From positions 1,426,001-1,490,000 of the forward strand of contig NZ_CP098812.1 of assembly GCF_036825535.1 (NCBI RefSeq): a stretch of 64,000 nt of DNA, read 5' to 3'. This document shows, one piece after another, positions 42,489 through 50,958 of this stretch. Under the pieces are notes generated by a model. That model was not told the origin of the DNA. It did no database searches and saw only the letters and a list, made by a program, of their open reading frames with translations. The stretch comes from Parasalinivibrio latis. Its GTDB lineage: Bacteria; Pseudomonadota; Gammaproteobacteria; Enterobacterales; Vibrionaceae. Position 1 is the first letter of the stretch. The number at the start of each line of letters is the position of its first letter. A program made the position numbers and the translations under genes.

Positions 42489-44597
42489 ATGTTAAAAACG
42501 ATAAAAGGAAGGTTGATTACTGGGGTTTTGGTATTGCTTATATTGCTTTCTGTTACCGCTGGAGTTGGCCTGAATTATCTTTGGAAACTGGAAAGTGAAA
42601 TCAATGTTCTTTCTGATGACATAACGCCTACCATCGAAGCAACAGATGACATGATTGCCTCTCTGTGGGAACAGGGTAAGGTGGCTAATGAAATCATGGC
42701 GTCTGAAAGTCTGGAGGAGATCAAGAGCCTGTACCCAAGGTTTGCCGAGCTGGACAAGGTATACAACGATTCATTCAAAGAACTTGAAAGCCTTTTGTCA
42801 GGCGAAGAGATCAGTTTTGCTTCTGCTGCGATGGCTGCTAACGAGAGCCTGACAGTTGCAATCGACAAAATGTACCAGGCGCATACTGATGAGCTTCTCG
42901 AAGAAGAAAAAGCCAAATCACTGCTGGATAAATTTGATGAAATTGGTGGTGAGCTGATTGTCGCACTTGACGAATTTGCGTTAGAAAACGAAGAAGAGAT
43001 GGCCAAAGCTGAAGATCGCGGGGATGTACTTGCAGCTACCGTAGGCTCCACGGCGCAAGAGGTTAACGATGTCCTCGGGGAGCTTTTTGAGAGGGACTAT
43101 CCGGTTGTTGAAGCAGCATTGAAGTTACAGCGCTATGTCATTGAGATGCAGGATACCGCGGGTGAGTACCTTGCTGAAGAAGATGCCTCCAAACTGGGTG
43201 AGGTAAGGGAAAACTTCGATGCGCTTTCCATTCAGGTTTTGTCTCTTATGACCATTTTGGATGATCTTGCTGAGACCCAGGAAGATAAGGATGATGCGGT
43301 TGCACTCCGGGCGAACTTTGAGAAATGGAACCGATTGGCAAATGAGGATGAGCGCCTTTTTGACAGTTACCGGGACCAGCTTGAGGCTGAAACTGCCGCA
43401 GACAGGTACACAGAAGAATTGGAGTCGTACATTATTACCGCTGATGCGGAGTTGGAAAAATTAGCTGGTTCTGCTGATGCAATTGCGGATTCTGCAGACG
43501 AAGCCGCTGCAGAAGCTGTGTTAACGGCTGTTTCTACCCTGGTGTTGGTATGGGGCTCCGGTATGGCGATTGGCGTCTTTGTCACCGCGGCGCTGTTGCG
43601 TGCAATCACCAAGCCTATCGGTGAACTCCTGCATAGCCTGAACGACATTGCGCAGGGTGAAGGGGATCTGACCCAGCGTGTCAATGATAGCGGTAAAGAC
43701 GAGATTGCGGGACTGGGAAGAGCATTCAACGGATTTGTCGCTAAAATTCAGGATCTGGTGTCTCAGATCGCTGTTGAGTCAAATAGCCTGAACCAATCTA
43801 TCGGTGCTATTTCCGAGATGTCAGGAAAAGTCAGCGAGCGCGTTGAAGAACAGAGCCAGGATGTCGAAGCGGTTGTAAACGCGATAAACCAGGTAAATAA
43901 CGCCGCCGACAGTATTACCTCAAACGCGCGAAGCTGCTCTGATGCGTCAAGAAGCGCCAGCACAGACGGCGAGTCCGCCCGTCAGGTGGTGGGTCAAGCA
44001 GTGGCTTCTGTCCAGGGGTTGGCAGGAGACATCGACAAAAGTGCCAGTGTTATTGACCAACTGAATACCGAAGTAGACCGAATTGTGTCGGTTTTGGATG
44101 TAATCAGGGACATTGCTGAACAAACGAACTTGCTGGCACTCAATGCAGCGATTGAGGCTGCGCGAGCCGGTGAGCAGGGTCGTGGTTTTGCAGTGGTAGC
44201 AGATGAAGTCCGGACGCTGGCTTCCCGGACGCAAAACAGCACCAACGAAATCCAGGGTATGATAGAAAGTTTGCAGCGTGGTGCGAATGATGCGGTTCAA
44301 TCCATGAACCGGTCGAAGGAAGGGGGCGAAACCACCGTGAAGCTGGCGGGTGATGCAGGTGATGCACTTGAACGTATTTCCGCAGCCATTAACAACCTCA
44401 ATCAAATGAATGAGGAAATTGCGACAGCGGCGGCGGAGCAGCGCTCCGTAGTGGAATCGGCTAACCAGCGAGCCCAGCATGTCCAGGAAGTGGTTGAGGA
44501 GAGCCGTACAGCAGCAGCGGAGAACCTTACCTACACCAACTCAATGCGTGACTCACTGGGTCGCCTCAGTTCTTTGGTCGGGCATTTCAAGGTTTAA
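42489..44597 (+). CDS. Methyl-accepting chemotaxis protein
   Basis: A 702-residue chemoreceptor. TM1 at residues 8-30, a large all-helical periplasmic sensor (about 31-345, acidic, probably an HBM/double four-helix type), TM2 near 350-372 (AVSTLVLVWGSGMAIGVFV), HAMP (LRAITKPIGELLHSLNDIAQ), then the signalling domain. The invariant hairpin tip DIAEQTNLLALNAAIEAARA and GRGFAVVADEVRTLA leave no doubt of class. There is no C-terminal CheR pentapeptide (ends SSLVGHFKV). The ligand is unknown. GAGGGA precedes ATG 42489. Confidence 0.95.
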   Translation: MLKTIKGRLITGVLVLLILLSVTAGVGLNYLWKLESEINVLSDDITPTIEATDDMIASLWEQGKVANEIMASESLEEIKSLYPRFAELDKVYNDSFKELESLLSGEEISFASAAMAANESLTVAIDKMYQAHTDELLEEEKAKSLLDKFDEIGGELIVALDEFALENEEEMAKAEDRGDVLAATVGSTAQEVNDVLGELFERDYPVVEAALKLQRYVIEMQDTAGEYLAEEDASKLGEVRENFDALSIQVLSLMTILDDLAETQEDKDDAVALRANFEKWNRLANEDERLFDSYRDQLEAETAADRYTEELESYIITADAELEKLAGSADAIADSADEAAAEAVLTAVSTLVLVWGSGMAIGVFVTAALLRAITKPIGELLHSLNDIAQGEGDLTQRVNDSGKDEIAGLGRAFNGFVAKIQDLVSQIAVESNSLNQSIGAISEMSGKVSERVEEQSQDVEAVVNAINQVNNAADSITSNARSCSDASRSASTDGESARQVVGQAVASVQGLAGDIDKSASVIDQLNTEVDRIVSVLDVIRDIAEQTNLLALNAAIEAARAGEQGRGFAVVADEVRTLASRTQNSTNEIQGMIESLQRGANDAVQSMNRSKEGGETTVKLAGDAGDALERISAAINNLNQMNEEIATAAAEQRSVVESANQRAQHVQEVVEESRTAAAENLTYTNSMRDSLGRLSSLVGHFKV

Positions 44598-44702
44598 AAG
44601 GGTTACTGATTGTGCAATTGGTGTAAATTTGCACAATCAAACCACTGTGGTTGAAAATTCCCTTTACAGCCAAACCTCCTGCGTATAGTATTCGCCGCGT
44701 TC

Positions 44703-44793
44703 GGAGGGATGGCTGAGCGGTTGAAAGCACCGGTCTTGAAAACCGGCATACGTTAATAGCGTATCTAGGGTTCAAATCCCTATCCCTCCGCCA
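44703..44793 (+). tRNA. tRNA-Ser (TGA), copy 2
   Basis: A 91-base tRNA identical to copy 1 at 7477-7567. Followed by its own terminator. A TATAGT -10-like box lies at 44684-44689. Its 3' end is repeated at 44979-45001. Confidence 0.97.
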
Positions 44794-44797
44794 CATT
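44775..44797. repeat. tRNA-Ser 3'-end attachment repeat, copy 1
   Basis: 23 bases covering the 3' end of tRNA-Ser copy 2 and four bases beyond, repeated exactly at 44979-45001. Typical of a tyrosine-integrase att core. Confidence 0.75.
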
Positions 44798-44799
44798 AG

Positions 44800-44830
44800 A
44801 AAAGGCCGCTGAGATTTCAGCGGCCTTTTT
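44800..44830 (+). terminator. Terminator of tRNA-Ser copy 2
   Basis: AAAGGCCGCTGA / TTCAGCGGCCTTT with GAT loop and TTTTT tail. Confidence 0.9.
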
Positions 44831-44978
44831 GCGTTTTCATGCCACTTTATGGATAGGGTGCAGAAGCCTAGACGGGAGGGACGGTATGTCTTCAGCCGAG
44901 CGAAGCGAGACAACGTTGCCCCGACGAAGTCGGAAACAGGCAACGACCCGAAGGGCAAGGGAGCGCAGCGACTGCGTC

Positions 44979-45001
44979 AATCCCTATCCCTCCGCCACAT
45001 T
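44979..45001. repeat. tRNA-Ser 3'-end attachment repeat, copy 2
   Basis: Exact 23-base copy of 44775-44797, 204 bases downstream. An integrase remnant starts 84 bases further right. The intervening segment (about 44850-44975) is GC-rich and non-coding. Confidence 0.75.
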
Positions 45002-45084
45002 TTTTCTCAAAAACTCTCAGAAATTCAAAGGATTTTTTGAATCTCTGCAAAGAAATGTCACACCCACATAAAGAGGTGAGACAT

Positions 45085-45579
45085 ATGTACCTACAAAAAA
45101 TGCCTCCGGGCGTGTTCCATTTTCGTAAAGCTATGCCTCGGGATTTGACAGGAGCCGGTTACCCCTGCCATATCAAGATCAGCCTGTTGACCAAAGATCA
45201 GTCGCTTGCCATCAATCGAAATCTGGATATTGTCAAGGTCACCCATGAACTATGTGTAACAAATAAGACGTCTTACCCTACCTTTAAATCTCAACTCGAT
45301 AGCAAGGTTGATACGTTTCGCGGTGACTATGTTTCATCGGGATTGATGGGTGTGACGGTAGCAGAAGGCGGTCAGGTGCATGCAGTGCACACTAAGTTCT
45401 GCTCAATGCGGATGTGCTGGATCTTTTTATCGATGACAAGTCACAGCAGGACTTTGTTCCCTGACGGTGATGCAACTATTGCATCGGATTTGCCAATTTA
45501 TGACATTTTGCCCAAACCAGGATCAACTATCCTAACTCTTTGCGATCTGATCATTGAAGCGACTTCATTAGGTCGTATC
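45085..45579 (+). pseudogene. Decayed tyrosine-type phage/island integrase (N-terminal part)
   Basis: Starts at ATG 45085 with AGAGGTGAG upstream. MPPGVFHFRKAMPRDL followed by IKISLLTKDQSLAINR is the usual arm-binding N-terminus of tyrosine integrases that act at tRNA genes. From about residue 70 the sequence loses all resemblance to the family. The core-binding and catalytic domains with the Arg-His-Arg-Tyr residues are absent, cut off by an IS fragment at 45580. It is non-functional and marks the left edge of the second acquired block. Confidence 0.7.
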
Positions 45580-45767
45580 ATGGGGAAACCAAAGGGTAAA
45601 ATTGCTAACTGGAAACGTTACAATCTGGCCTTAGCTCTGTGTGATTCGTAGACTTTTAGAATAGACAACGCCGTTATCAAGCATTGGTACAACAAGGAAT
45701 CCTCAGACTGCTGTGGTCAAAATGATACCCTCAGTGACTCAGTCATCAGCACTGCCCTGATGATGTA
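45580..45767 (+). pseudogene. IS transposase N-terminal fragment (IS5/IS4-like)
   Basis: Begins like a transposase start, MGKPKGKIANWKRYNLAL. It continues in the same frame past a TAG (45649-45651) with TFRIDNAVIKHWYNKES and DSVISTALMM, recalling the family pattern NWxxYNxAL...RGSLTFWID...W...YSDSVISTALM. Badly degenerate, with no catalytic part. Confidence 0.55.
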
Positions 45768-45802
45768 AAGCGTCCTTAATCTTTACTTCTGTGTCTTGAA
45801 GT

Positions 45803-45814
45803 GGGGGGGGGGGG
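45803..45814. repeat. Poly-G tract (12 G)
   Basis: A run of 12 Gs just downstream (in transcription sense) of the stop of the 45823-46314 gene. Such tracts are slippage-prone. Here it lies outside coding sequence. Confidence 0.9.
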
Positions 45815-45822
45815 TACCATTA

Positions 45823-46314
45823 TCAATGTAATGCTCGGCTTGGTACGCGTTGTTCACCTAACGCCTGTTTCATTTGCTGATCTATTTGGGTATTAATGGT
45901 GCTAATTGCTTTCACCATAGCTTGAGCGAATTCATCAAATGAACCGCCTCGGCAAACCAGATTAGTCCATTTTGGTGTTAGATCGTCATTGCGGCCATTT
46001 TGGAAAATCAAACTGTCATCGAACCAATAGAAGGCGTCAGTCATTACAACCTCTTCACCACTGCCCAATATTTCTATCGCAAATTGTGGCGTCTGATTTT
46101 GCAGAAGCAATGATACTTTGATGATATTAGGTAGAGTCAACTCAGTGACTAATTGGGTCTCGGATCTTTGCTCGGCGTAACCATCTCCGAAACTAAATTG
46201 AGTTTGCACTTGGTGCTCATCTGATCTAAGGGTGAAACTCTGGAGTTCAATTCCTTGATAGCTTTCGGCGGTTTCCTGCTTAAAAACCACATTGACTTGT
46301 TTATACTTAAACAT
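45823..46314 (-). CDS. Hypothetical protein, 163 aa
   Basis: ATG 46314 with AAGGGAG eight bases upstream. The product is a soluble beta-rich protein (MFKYKQVNVVFKQE, FTLRSDEHQVQTQFSFGDGY) ending in an amphipathic helix (FDEFAQAMVKAISTINTQID). No family, signal peptide or catalytic motif is recognised. It stands alone in the acquired region between the integrase remnant and the DeoR cluster, in opposite orientation to the latter. The frame is open further upstream but without start signals. Confidence 0.55.
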   Translation of the reverse strand: MFKYKQVNVVFKQETAESYQGIELQSFTLRSDEHQVQTQFSFGDGYAEQRSETQLVTELTLPNIIKVSLLLQNQTPQFAIEILGSGEEVVMTDAFYWFDDSLIFQNGRNDDLTPKWTNLVCRGGSFDEFAQAMVKAISTINTQIDQQMKQALGEQRVPSRALH

Positions 46315-47011
46315 CACGTAACTCCCTTTCGTTTGATGTTGATATTGGCGCTTGTATAATCCCTCAATAAGCCACACATATACACACTCAACTCTTGTCG
46401 AGATACTCACGTGAGAAAACAACGAGCCAAACCCGGCAAAAAGGCTATCGCCAGCTTTACCATCCTCTCATAAACCAGCGAAGATTTCAGAACTGATACA
46501 TAACTGATTTGTTTAGTATATCGATACTATACTCAAGTGACTTCAAGATGCAGGATTCGGAGCATTGTCACTGCTTCTTAACTAGTCCCACTTAGCCACT
46601 GCCGCTAAAACTTCGCCTTGCCATAAAATGTGGTATTGTGTGGCATATGTGAGTTATCACGCCTTTAACCTCACACTTCCCACACCCTACAGGAAAAACC
46701 CACGTTATCGTTTTTACTGTCCCTTTACCCCAATCAGCCCAAAAACCTTATAAAATAAGCAAAGCAACACTACAAACACGGTTTATCACATGCAACTCGA
46801 CTGACGCTCCTTTTCCATAAAGTAAGCGTTAAATCGATCCTTTGAACCTAAATTCCCACCAAAAACCACATAACCACATTACTTTTTGTTGTTTTATGTG
46901 ACTTTAGTTGTGGTTTTTACCTGTGTATTTGTGGTTTTTCGTGACTTCTATCTTAGTTATTTTTTTAGGTTTATTGTCTAATACTCAGCAGAAAATAAGG
47001 AAAAACAAAAA
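46315..47011. other. Regulatory/intergenic region before the DeoR cluster
   Basis: About 700 bases without a supported gene. 46500-46565 contains the sequence ACTCAAGTGACTTCAAGATG, which I recognise as a motif recurring in Vibrio intergenic DNA. 46850-47011 carries the putative DeoR operator repeats and the promoter of the sugar cluster. Confidence 0.5.
46861..46939. promoter_or_regulatory. Putative DeoR-family operator repeats
   Basis: TGTGGTTTTT occurs at 46909-46918 and 46930-46939, exactly 21 bases (two helical turns) apart. Its inverse AAAAACCACA is at 46861-46870. This phased set directly precedes the DeoR-type gene and is the likely autoregulatory operator. Confidence 0.55.
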
Positions 47012-47764
47012 ATGCTAGCACAACAAAGAAAATCGATTATTGAAGCCATGGTAAAAGAAAAAGGCTCGCTCAAAGTAAGTGACCTAAGTGAAGAATTTAA
47101 TGTATCGCAAGAAACGATTCGCCGAGACATCGATAAACTACAAGAAGAATGCACAAATATCGTTAAAATTCACGGCGGAGTATGTTACGTAAGTGATAAT
47201 GGTGTACCAAGTACAGTTCGTAAAAATTTATTGGTTGAAGAAAAATTAGAATTAGCAAAAAAATCAGTTTCTTTAATTAAAAATGGCGACATTGTATTTT
47301 TTGATTGCAGTACTACATCACTTTGCATCGTTCAAGAATTAATAAAGTCAGAAAAGAAAGTATCCATTATTTCAAACTCATCAATTGTAAATGACTATGT
47401 AAAAGGCAGTCACCTAAAATTAATTATGATTGGTGGTATATATTGTGATGACAATGATTCATATACTGGTTCTATTGCAATTGACCTTTTAAGTAAATTT
47501 TCCGCAAATAGAGCATTTATTAGTTGTCCAAGCTTCAACCTAGAAAAAGGGCTTTACGATAATAGTGAAGATGAAGCAATGATTCGTCATTTAATGATGA
47601 AAAACAGCAAGCAAGTAATTTTGGTTGTAGACCACACCAAATTTGACTCATTCAGTTTAATGAAAATATCTGATGTTGATTGTGTTGATGTACTAATAAC
47701 CGATAAAAAACTGACAGATGACGAACAACGTATCTGCTCTACTTCTAATGTCACTATCCTTTAG
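47012..47764 (+). CDS. DeoR-family transcriptional regulator of the deoxysugar cluster
   Basis: A 250-residue DeoR-type repressor. The N-terminal winged helix (RKSIIEAMVKEKGSLKVSDL, then the recognition helix VSQETIRRDIDKL) is followed by IVKIHGG. The C-terminal sugar-phosphate sensor domain has DIVFFDCSTTSLCI and IMIGGIYCDDNDSYTGSIA. Family members sense a phosphorylated pathway intermediate, so here 5-deoxyribose/methylthioribose phosphates are plausible inducers. Codon use is markedly AT-rich compared with host genes. It is first in the rightward cluster, 8 bases before the dehydrogenase. AAGGAAAA precedes the ATG. Confidence 0.9.
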   Translation: MLAQQRKSIIEAMVKEKGSLKVSDLSEEFNVSQETIRRDIDKLQEECTNIVKIHGGVCYVSDNGVPSTVRKNLLVEEKLELAKKSVSLIKNGDIVFFDCSTTSLCIVQELIKSEKKVSIISNSSIVNDYVKGSHLKLIMIGGIYCDDNDSYTGSIAIDLLSKFSANRAFISCPSFNLEKGLYDNSEDEAMIRHLMMKNSKQVILVVDHTKFDSFSLMKISDVDCVDVLITDKKLTDDEQRICSTSNVTIL

Positions 47765-47772
47765 GCCGTAAC

Positions 47773-48936
47773 ATGGATAATTTTAAGTTCACATGCAAAA
47801 CCGAAGTTCATTTCGGTAAAGATGAACACCTTAAAGTGGGCGATTACATCAAACCTTTTGGTAAGAAAGTGTTGATTCATTATGATGGTAATCGCATTGA
47901 AACCAATGGGTTACTTGATGCTGTCACTCACTCATTAAAAACAAATGGCATTGAGTACGTCACCCTAAATAACGTTGTGCCTAACCCGCTTCTATCTGGG
48001 GTAAAAGAAGGCGTGCAAATGTGTCGCGAAATCGGTGTCGATTTCATTCTGGCGATTGGTGGCGGTAGCGTTATCGATTCAGCAAAAACGATCGCTATGG
48101 GCGTTTTGCATCAAGGTGATGTATGGAATTTCTTTACCGGTAGCGAAACACCAAGCCAAGTACTACCTGTAGGTGTAATTCTTACCATTTGTGGTTCTGG
48201 TTCAGAGATGTCTGAAAGCGCCATCATCACGCACGATGAGCTTAAACTTAAGAAAGGCGTAGACAATTCTCAGCTTTTCCCTCGTTTTGCAATTTTGAAT
48301 CCAGAGCTAACCTATAGCTTACCAAAACCACTGCTAGCATCAGGTATTGCTGATGCGATGTCACACACTCTTGAGCGTTACTTTACTACCACAGAATGTT
48401 CACTATTGAACGACTACATGATGGAAGGTTTGCTTAAGATGTTACTCGCCATCTCACCTGCACTGATGGAAGACCACACGAACTACGATTTAATGGCGGA
48501 ATACATGTGGGCAGCCACCATTTGCCATAATGGCTTGTTTGACACTGGCCGTAGTTCTGATTGGGCATCACACCGCATTGAGCATGAGATCAGTGGCCTA
48601 TACAATATCACTCACGGTGCTGGCATGGCGATTATTTTCCCTGCCTGGATGCATTACTTAATTGAGAACAACAAGCTTGAGCGTTTAGTTCGTTTGGCAG
48701 AAAACGTGTTTGGTGTTCAAAAAGGCAACCCAGAAGAGAAAGCACAAGCCGCAATCAATGGGTTTGTTCAAGCATTCAAAGCTATGAATCTGTCAACTTC
48801 ATTGACTGAATCAAATATTCCAATCAATGAATTCGACAAAGTGGCTATTCAAGCATTAAACGGCAATGAAACACTTGGTCGTTATATTCAATTAGCACGC
48901 AAAGATATTATTCGCGTACTAGAAATCGCTGCGTAA
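47773..48936 (+). CDS. Iron-containing alcohol dehydrogenase (BdhA/YqhD-like)
   Basis: A 387-residue group III metal-dependent alcohol dehydrogenase. NAD(P)-binding GGGSVIDSAKTIAMG near residue 95, ICGSGSEMSESAII near 140, and metal ligands in GIADAMSHTLERY (Asp, His) and ASHRIEHEISGLYNITHGAGMAI (two His). It should reduce aldehydes to alcohols. In the DHAP-shunt context it would turn acetaldehyde or (2-methylthio)acetaldehyde released by the aldolase into ethanol or (2-methylthio)ethanol. Lies between deoR and the aldolase gene with short spacers. Confidence 0.9.
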   Translation: MDNFKFTCKTEVHFGKDEHLKVGDYIKPFGKKVLIHYDGNRIETNGLLDAVTHSLKTNGIEYVTLNNVVPNPLLSGVKEGVQMCREIGVDFILAIGGGSVIDSAKTIAMGVLHQGDVWNFFTGSETPSQVLPVGVILTICGSGSEMSESAIITHDELKLKKGVDNSQLFPRFAILNPELTYSLPKPLLASGIADAMSHTLERYFTTTECSLLNDYMMEGLLKMLLAISPALMEDHTNYDLMAEYMWAATICHNGLFDTGRSSDWASHRIEHEISGLYNITHGAGMAIIFPAWMHYLIENNKLERLVRLAENVFGVQKGNPEEKAQAAINGFVQAFKAMNLSTSLTESNIPINEFDKVAIQALNGNETLGRYIQLARKDIIRVLEIAA

Positions 48937-48974
48937 TATTTTCTAAAAACTCAATATATATATAGGCTTTCGCT

Positions 48975-49628
48975 ATGATGTTTGAAAAGCAGAGAGAGCT
49001 GATCGTTAAATATTGCAATAAAATGGTCAGCACAGGTTTAACACGTGGCACTGGTGGCAACATTAGTATTTATTCCCGCGAAGATAAATTAGTAATTATC
49101 TCTCCAAGTGGAATAGATTATGAAACTATGACAGCAGAAGATGTTGTCGTTATCGATTTGGATGGCAATGTAGTAGAAGGTGATAACAGACCATCTTCGG
49201 AATATGCTTTACACACGGTTTTCTATAAGAATCGTGATGACATTAATTCCGTGGTTCATGCTCACCCTATTTATTCCTCAACATTAGCAACTCTAGGGAT
49301 GGAAATTCCATCAGCATATTATTTAAACGCAGTTTGTGGCGGCCCAAATGTACGCTGCGCTAACTATGCTTTAAATGGAACGGAAGAATTAGCAAATAAT
49401 GTATTTGAAGCAATGGAAGAACGATATGTCGTTTTAATGGCAAACCACGGTTTAGTCGCTGGTGCTAAAGATATTGCAAACGCGTTTAACAAGGCGGAAG
49501 AAATAGAGTTGTCTGCTGAGATTTATTACAAGGCTAAATTGCTTGGCACTCCAAATATTATCAGTAATGAAGGAGTTCAAGAGATGTTAGTTGCGTTTAA
49601 AAAATACAGTCAAGTGACTACTAAATAG
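48975..49628 (+). CDS. Class II aldolase (fuculose-phosphate aldolase family; Ald2-like)
   Basis: A 217-residue zinc-dependent class II aldolase. GTGGNISI (phosphate-binding) near 24, SPSGIDYETM, catalytic Glu in RPSSEYALH near 75, zinc ligands VHAHP and ANHGLV. The family splits 1-phospho-ketoses into DHAP and an aldehyde. Next to MtnA and MtnK it would cleave 5-deoxyribulose-1-phosphate to DHAP + acetaldehyde, or methylthioribulose-1-phosphate to DHAP + (methylthio)acetaldehyde, as known for Ald2 in the DHAP shunt. Two adjacent Met codons can start it (48975, 48978). Confidence 0.9.
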   Translation: MMFEKQRELIVKYCNKMVSTGLTRGTGGNISIYSREDKLVIISPSGIDYETMTAEDVVVIDLDGNVVEGDNRPSSEYALHTVFYKNRDDINSVVHAHPIYSSTLATLGMEIPSAYYLNAVCGGPNVRCANYALNGTEELANNVFEAMEERYVVLMANHGLVAGAKDIANAFNKAEEIELSAEIYYKAKLLGTPNIISNEGVQEMLVAFKKYSQVTTK

Positions 49629-49635
49629 GACTTTA

Positions 49636-50949
49636 ATGATGACTAAGAAAAGTAATTTTATTGGCTTACTGCCTCTCATTTTCTTCATTGTTATTTATGT
49701 ATTAACTGGTGTTTACGCTGACAACTTTTCAAGTATGCCATTGCTAGTGGCGTTTACTCTTTCTGTGGTTGTAGCGTTAATAATTCAACCAAAAGGCAAG
49801 AAAGATACGTTCGAAGAGAAGATGAATATCTTCACTAAAGCAGCAGGTGATAGCGACATCATCATGATGGTGCTTATCTTCCTACTTGCTGGTGCATTTT
49901 ACTCAGTAACGGACCAAATGGGTGCGGTTAACTCCATAGTTAACTTCGGCCTATCTATCATTCCTTCAAACATGGTTCTAGTGGGTATTTTCGTTATCGG
50001 TTGTATTCTATCTTTCTCGATGGGTACTTCTATGGGCGCAATCACAGCTCTAGCGCCGATCGGTGTGGGTGTTGCAGAGCAAGTGGGTGGTAACCCTGCG
50101 CTAATCATGGCAACGGTTGTTGGTGGCGCGATGTTCGGTGATAACTGTTCATTCGTATCGGATACAACGATCGCGGCTTGTCGTACTCAAGGCGTAACAC
50201 TAAAAGAAAAATTCAAATACAACTTCATCACTGTTCTACCAGCGATCATCGGTACAATCATTCTGCTAGCGATCATTCCTTTCGGTAACGGTGCTGAGAC
50301 AGTCGTTGGTGAATACTCACTAATCAACATTACTCCTTACGTTCTGATCATCGTTGCTGCTCTTGCTGGTCTGCATGTTATGGGCGTATTAGCACTAGGT
50401 GTGGTTGCAGGTATCGTGATTGGTTTCATGAACGGCAGCTTAGACTACCTATCAGCGCTTGAATCAGTACAACGTGGTATGGGTTGGATGCAAAACCTAG
50501 GCATGATCGCCATCGTGGTATCTGGTCTAGTTGGTCTAATGAAGCACTACGGTGGTATCGACTTCCTACTAGAGAAAATCACAGCGCGTTCAAACGGTGC
50601 ATTTGGCGGCCAAGTTGGTATTGCTAGCCTAGTAAGCTTAATCACACTAGCAACGACTAACAACACTATCGGTATCTTAACTGCAGGTACTATCGCCAAA
50701 GATATCTCTGAGAAATACGGTATCAACAAAGTTCAAACGGCTTCTCTACTCGATATCTGTGGCTGTGCAATGAATGGTTTGATGCCATACGCTGGTCAGT
50801 TCCTGATGGTTGCAGGCCTAGCTCAAATTTCACCAGTATCAGTAATGCCTTACGCATTCTACCCAATGCTAATGCTAGTGATGGCTCTAATCTCAATGGT
50901 TTATTTCTCTAAGAAAACTGCACTAATCGCAGCAACCAAAGCAGCATAG
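49636..50949 (+). CDS. NhaC-family Na+/H+ antiporter-like transporter (first copy)
   Basis: A 437-residue inner-membrane protein with about 11-12 hydrophobic segments. NhaC/ArsB-superfamily landmarks: LAGAFYSVTDQMGAVNSIVN, SMGTSMGAITALAPIGVG, GAMFGDNCSFVSDTTIAACR and ATTNNTIGILTAG, with paired half-repeats. Annotated relatives are Na+/H+ antiporters. Placement between aldolase and MtnA suggests that this subgroup imports the substrate (methylthioribose, 5'-deoxyribose or a nucleoside) with Na+; this is inference. A distant paralog ends the cluster (53394-54824). Confidence 0.85.
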   Translation: MMTKKSNFIGLLPLIFFIVIYVLTGVYADNFSSMPLLVAFTLSVVVALIIQPKGKKDTFEEKMNIFTKAAGDSDIIMMVLIFLLAGAFYSVTDQMGAVNSIVNFGLSIIPSNMVLVGIFVIGCILSFSMGTSMGAITALAPIGVGVAEQVGGNPALIMATVVGGAMFGDNCSFVSDTTIAACRTQGVTLKEKFKYNFITVLPAIIGTIILLAIIPFGNGAETVVGEYSLINITPYVLIIVAALAGLHVMGVLALGVVAGIVIGFMNGSLDYLSALESVQRGMGWMQNLGMIAIVVSGLVGLMKHYGGIDFLLEKITARSNGAFGGQVGIASLVSLITLATTNNTIGILTAGTIAKDISEKYGINKVQTASLLDICGCAMNGLMPYAGQFLMVAGLAQISPVSVMPYAFYPMLMLVMALISMVYFSKKTALIAATKAA

Positions 50950-50958
50950 GAAACACTC

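Noticed and set aside
44587..44958. Minus-strand open frame across tRNA-Ser copy 2 (reads RDRDLNPRYAINVCRF).
   Set aside because: It is the antisense of a tRNA; the same peptide appears across tRNA-Ser copy 1. Such frames are often mis-annotated as hypothetical proteins.
45803..45814. G12 tract considered as a phase-variation switch.
   Set aside because: It lies after the stop codon of the only neighbouring gene and not between promoter elements I can recognise; it may also be a sequencing artefact.
46420..46470. Possible 20-codon peptide beginning VRKQRAKPGKKAI.
   Set aside because: Too short, no ribosome site, and no evidence beyond an open frame.
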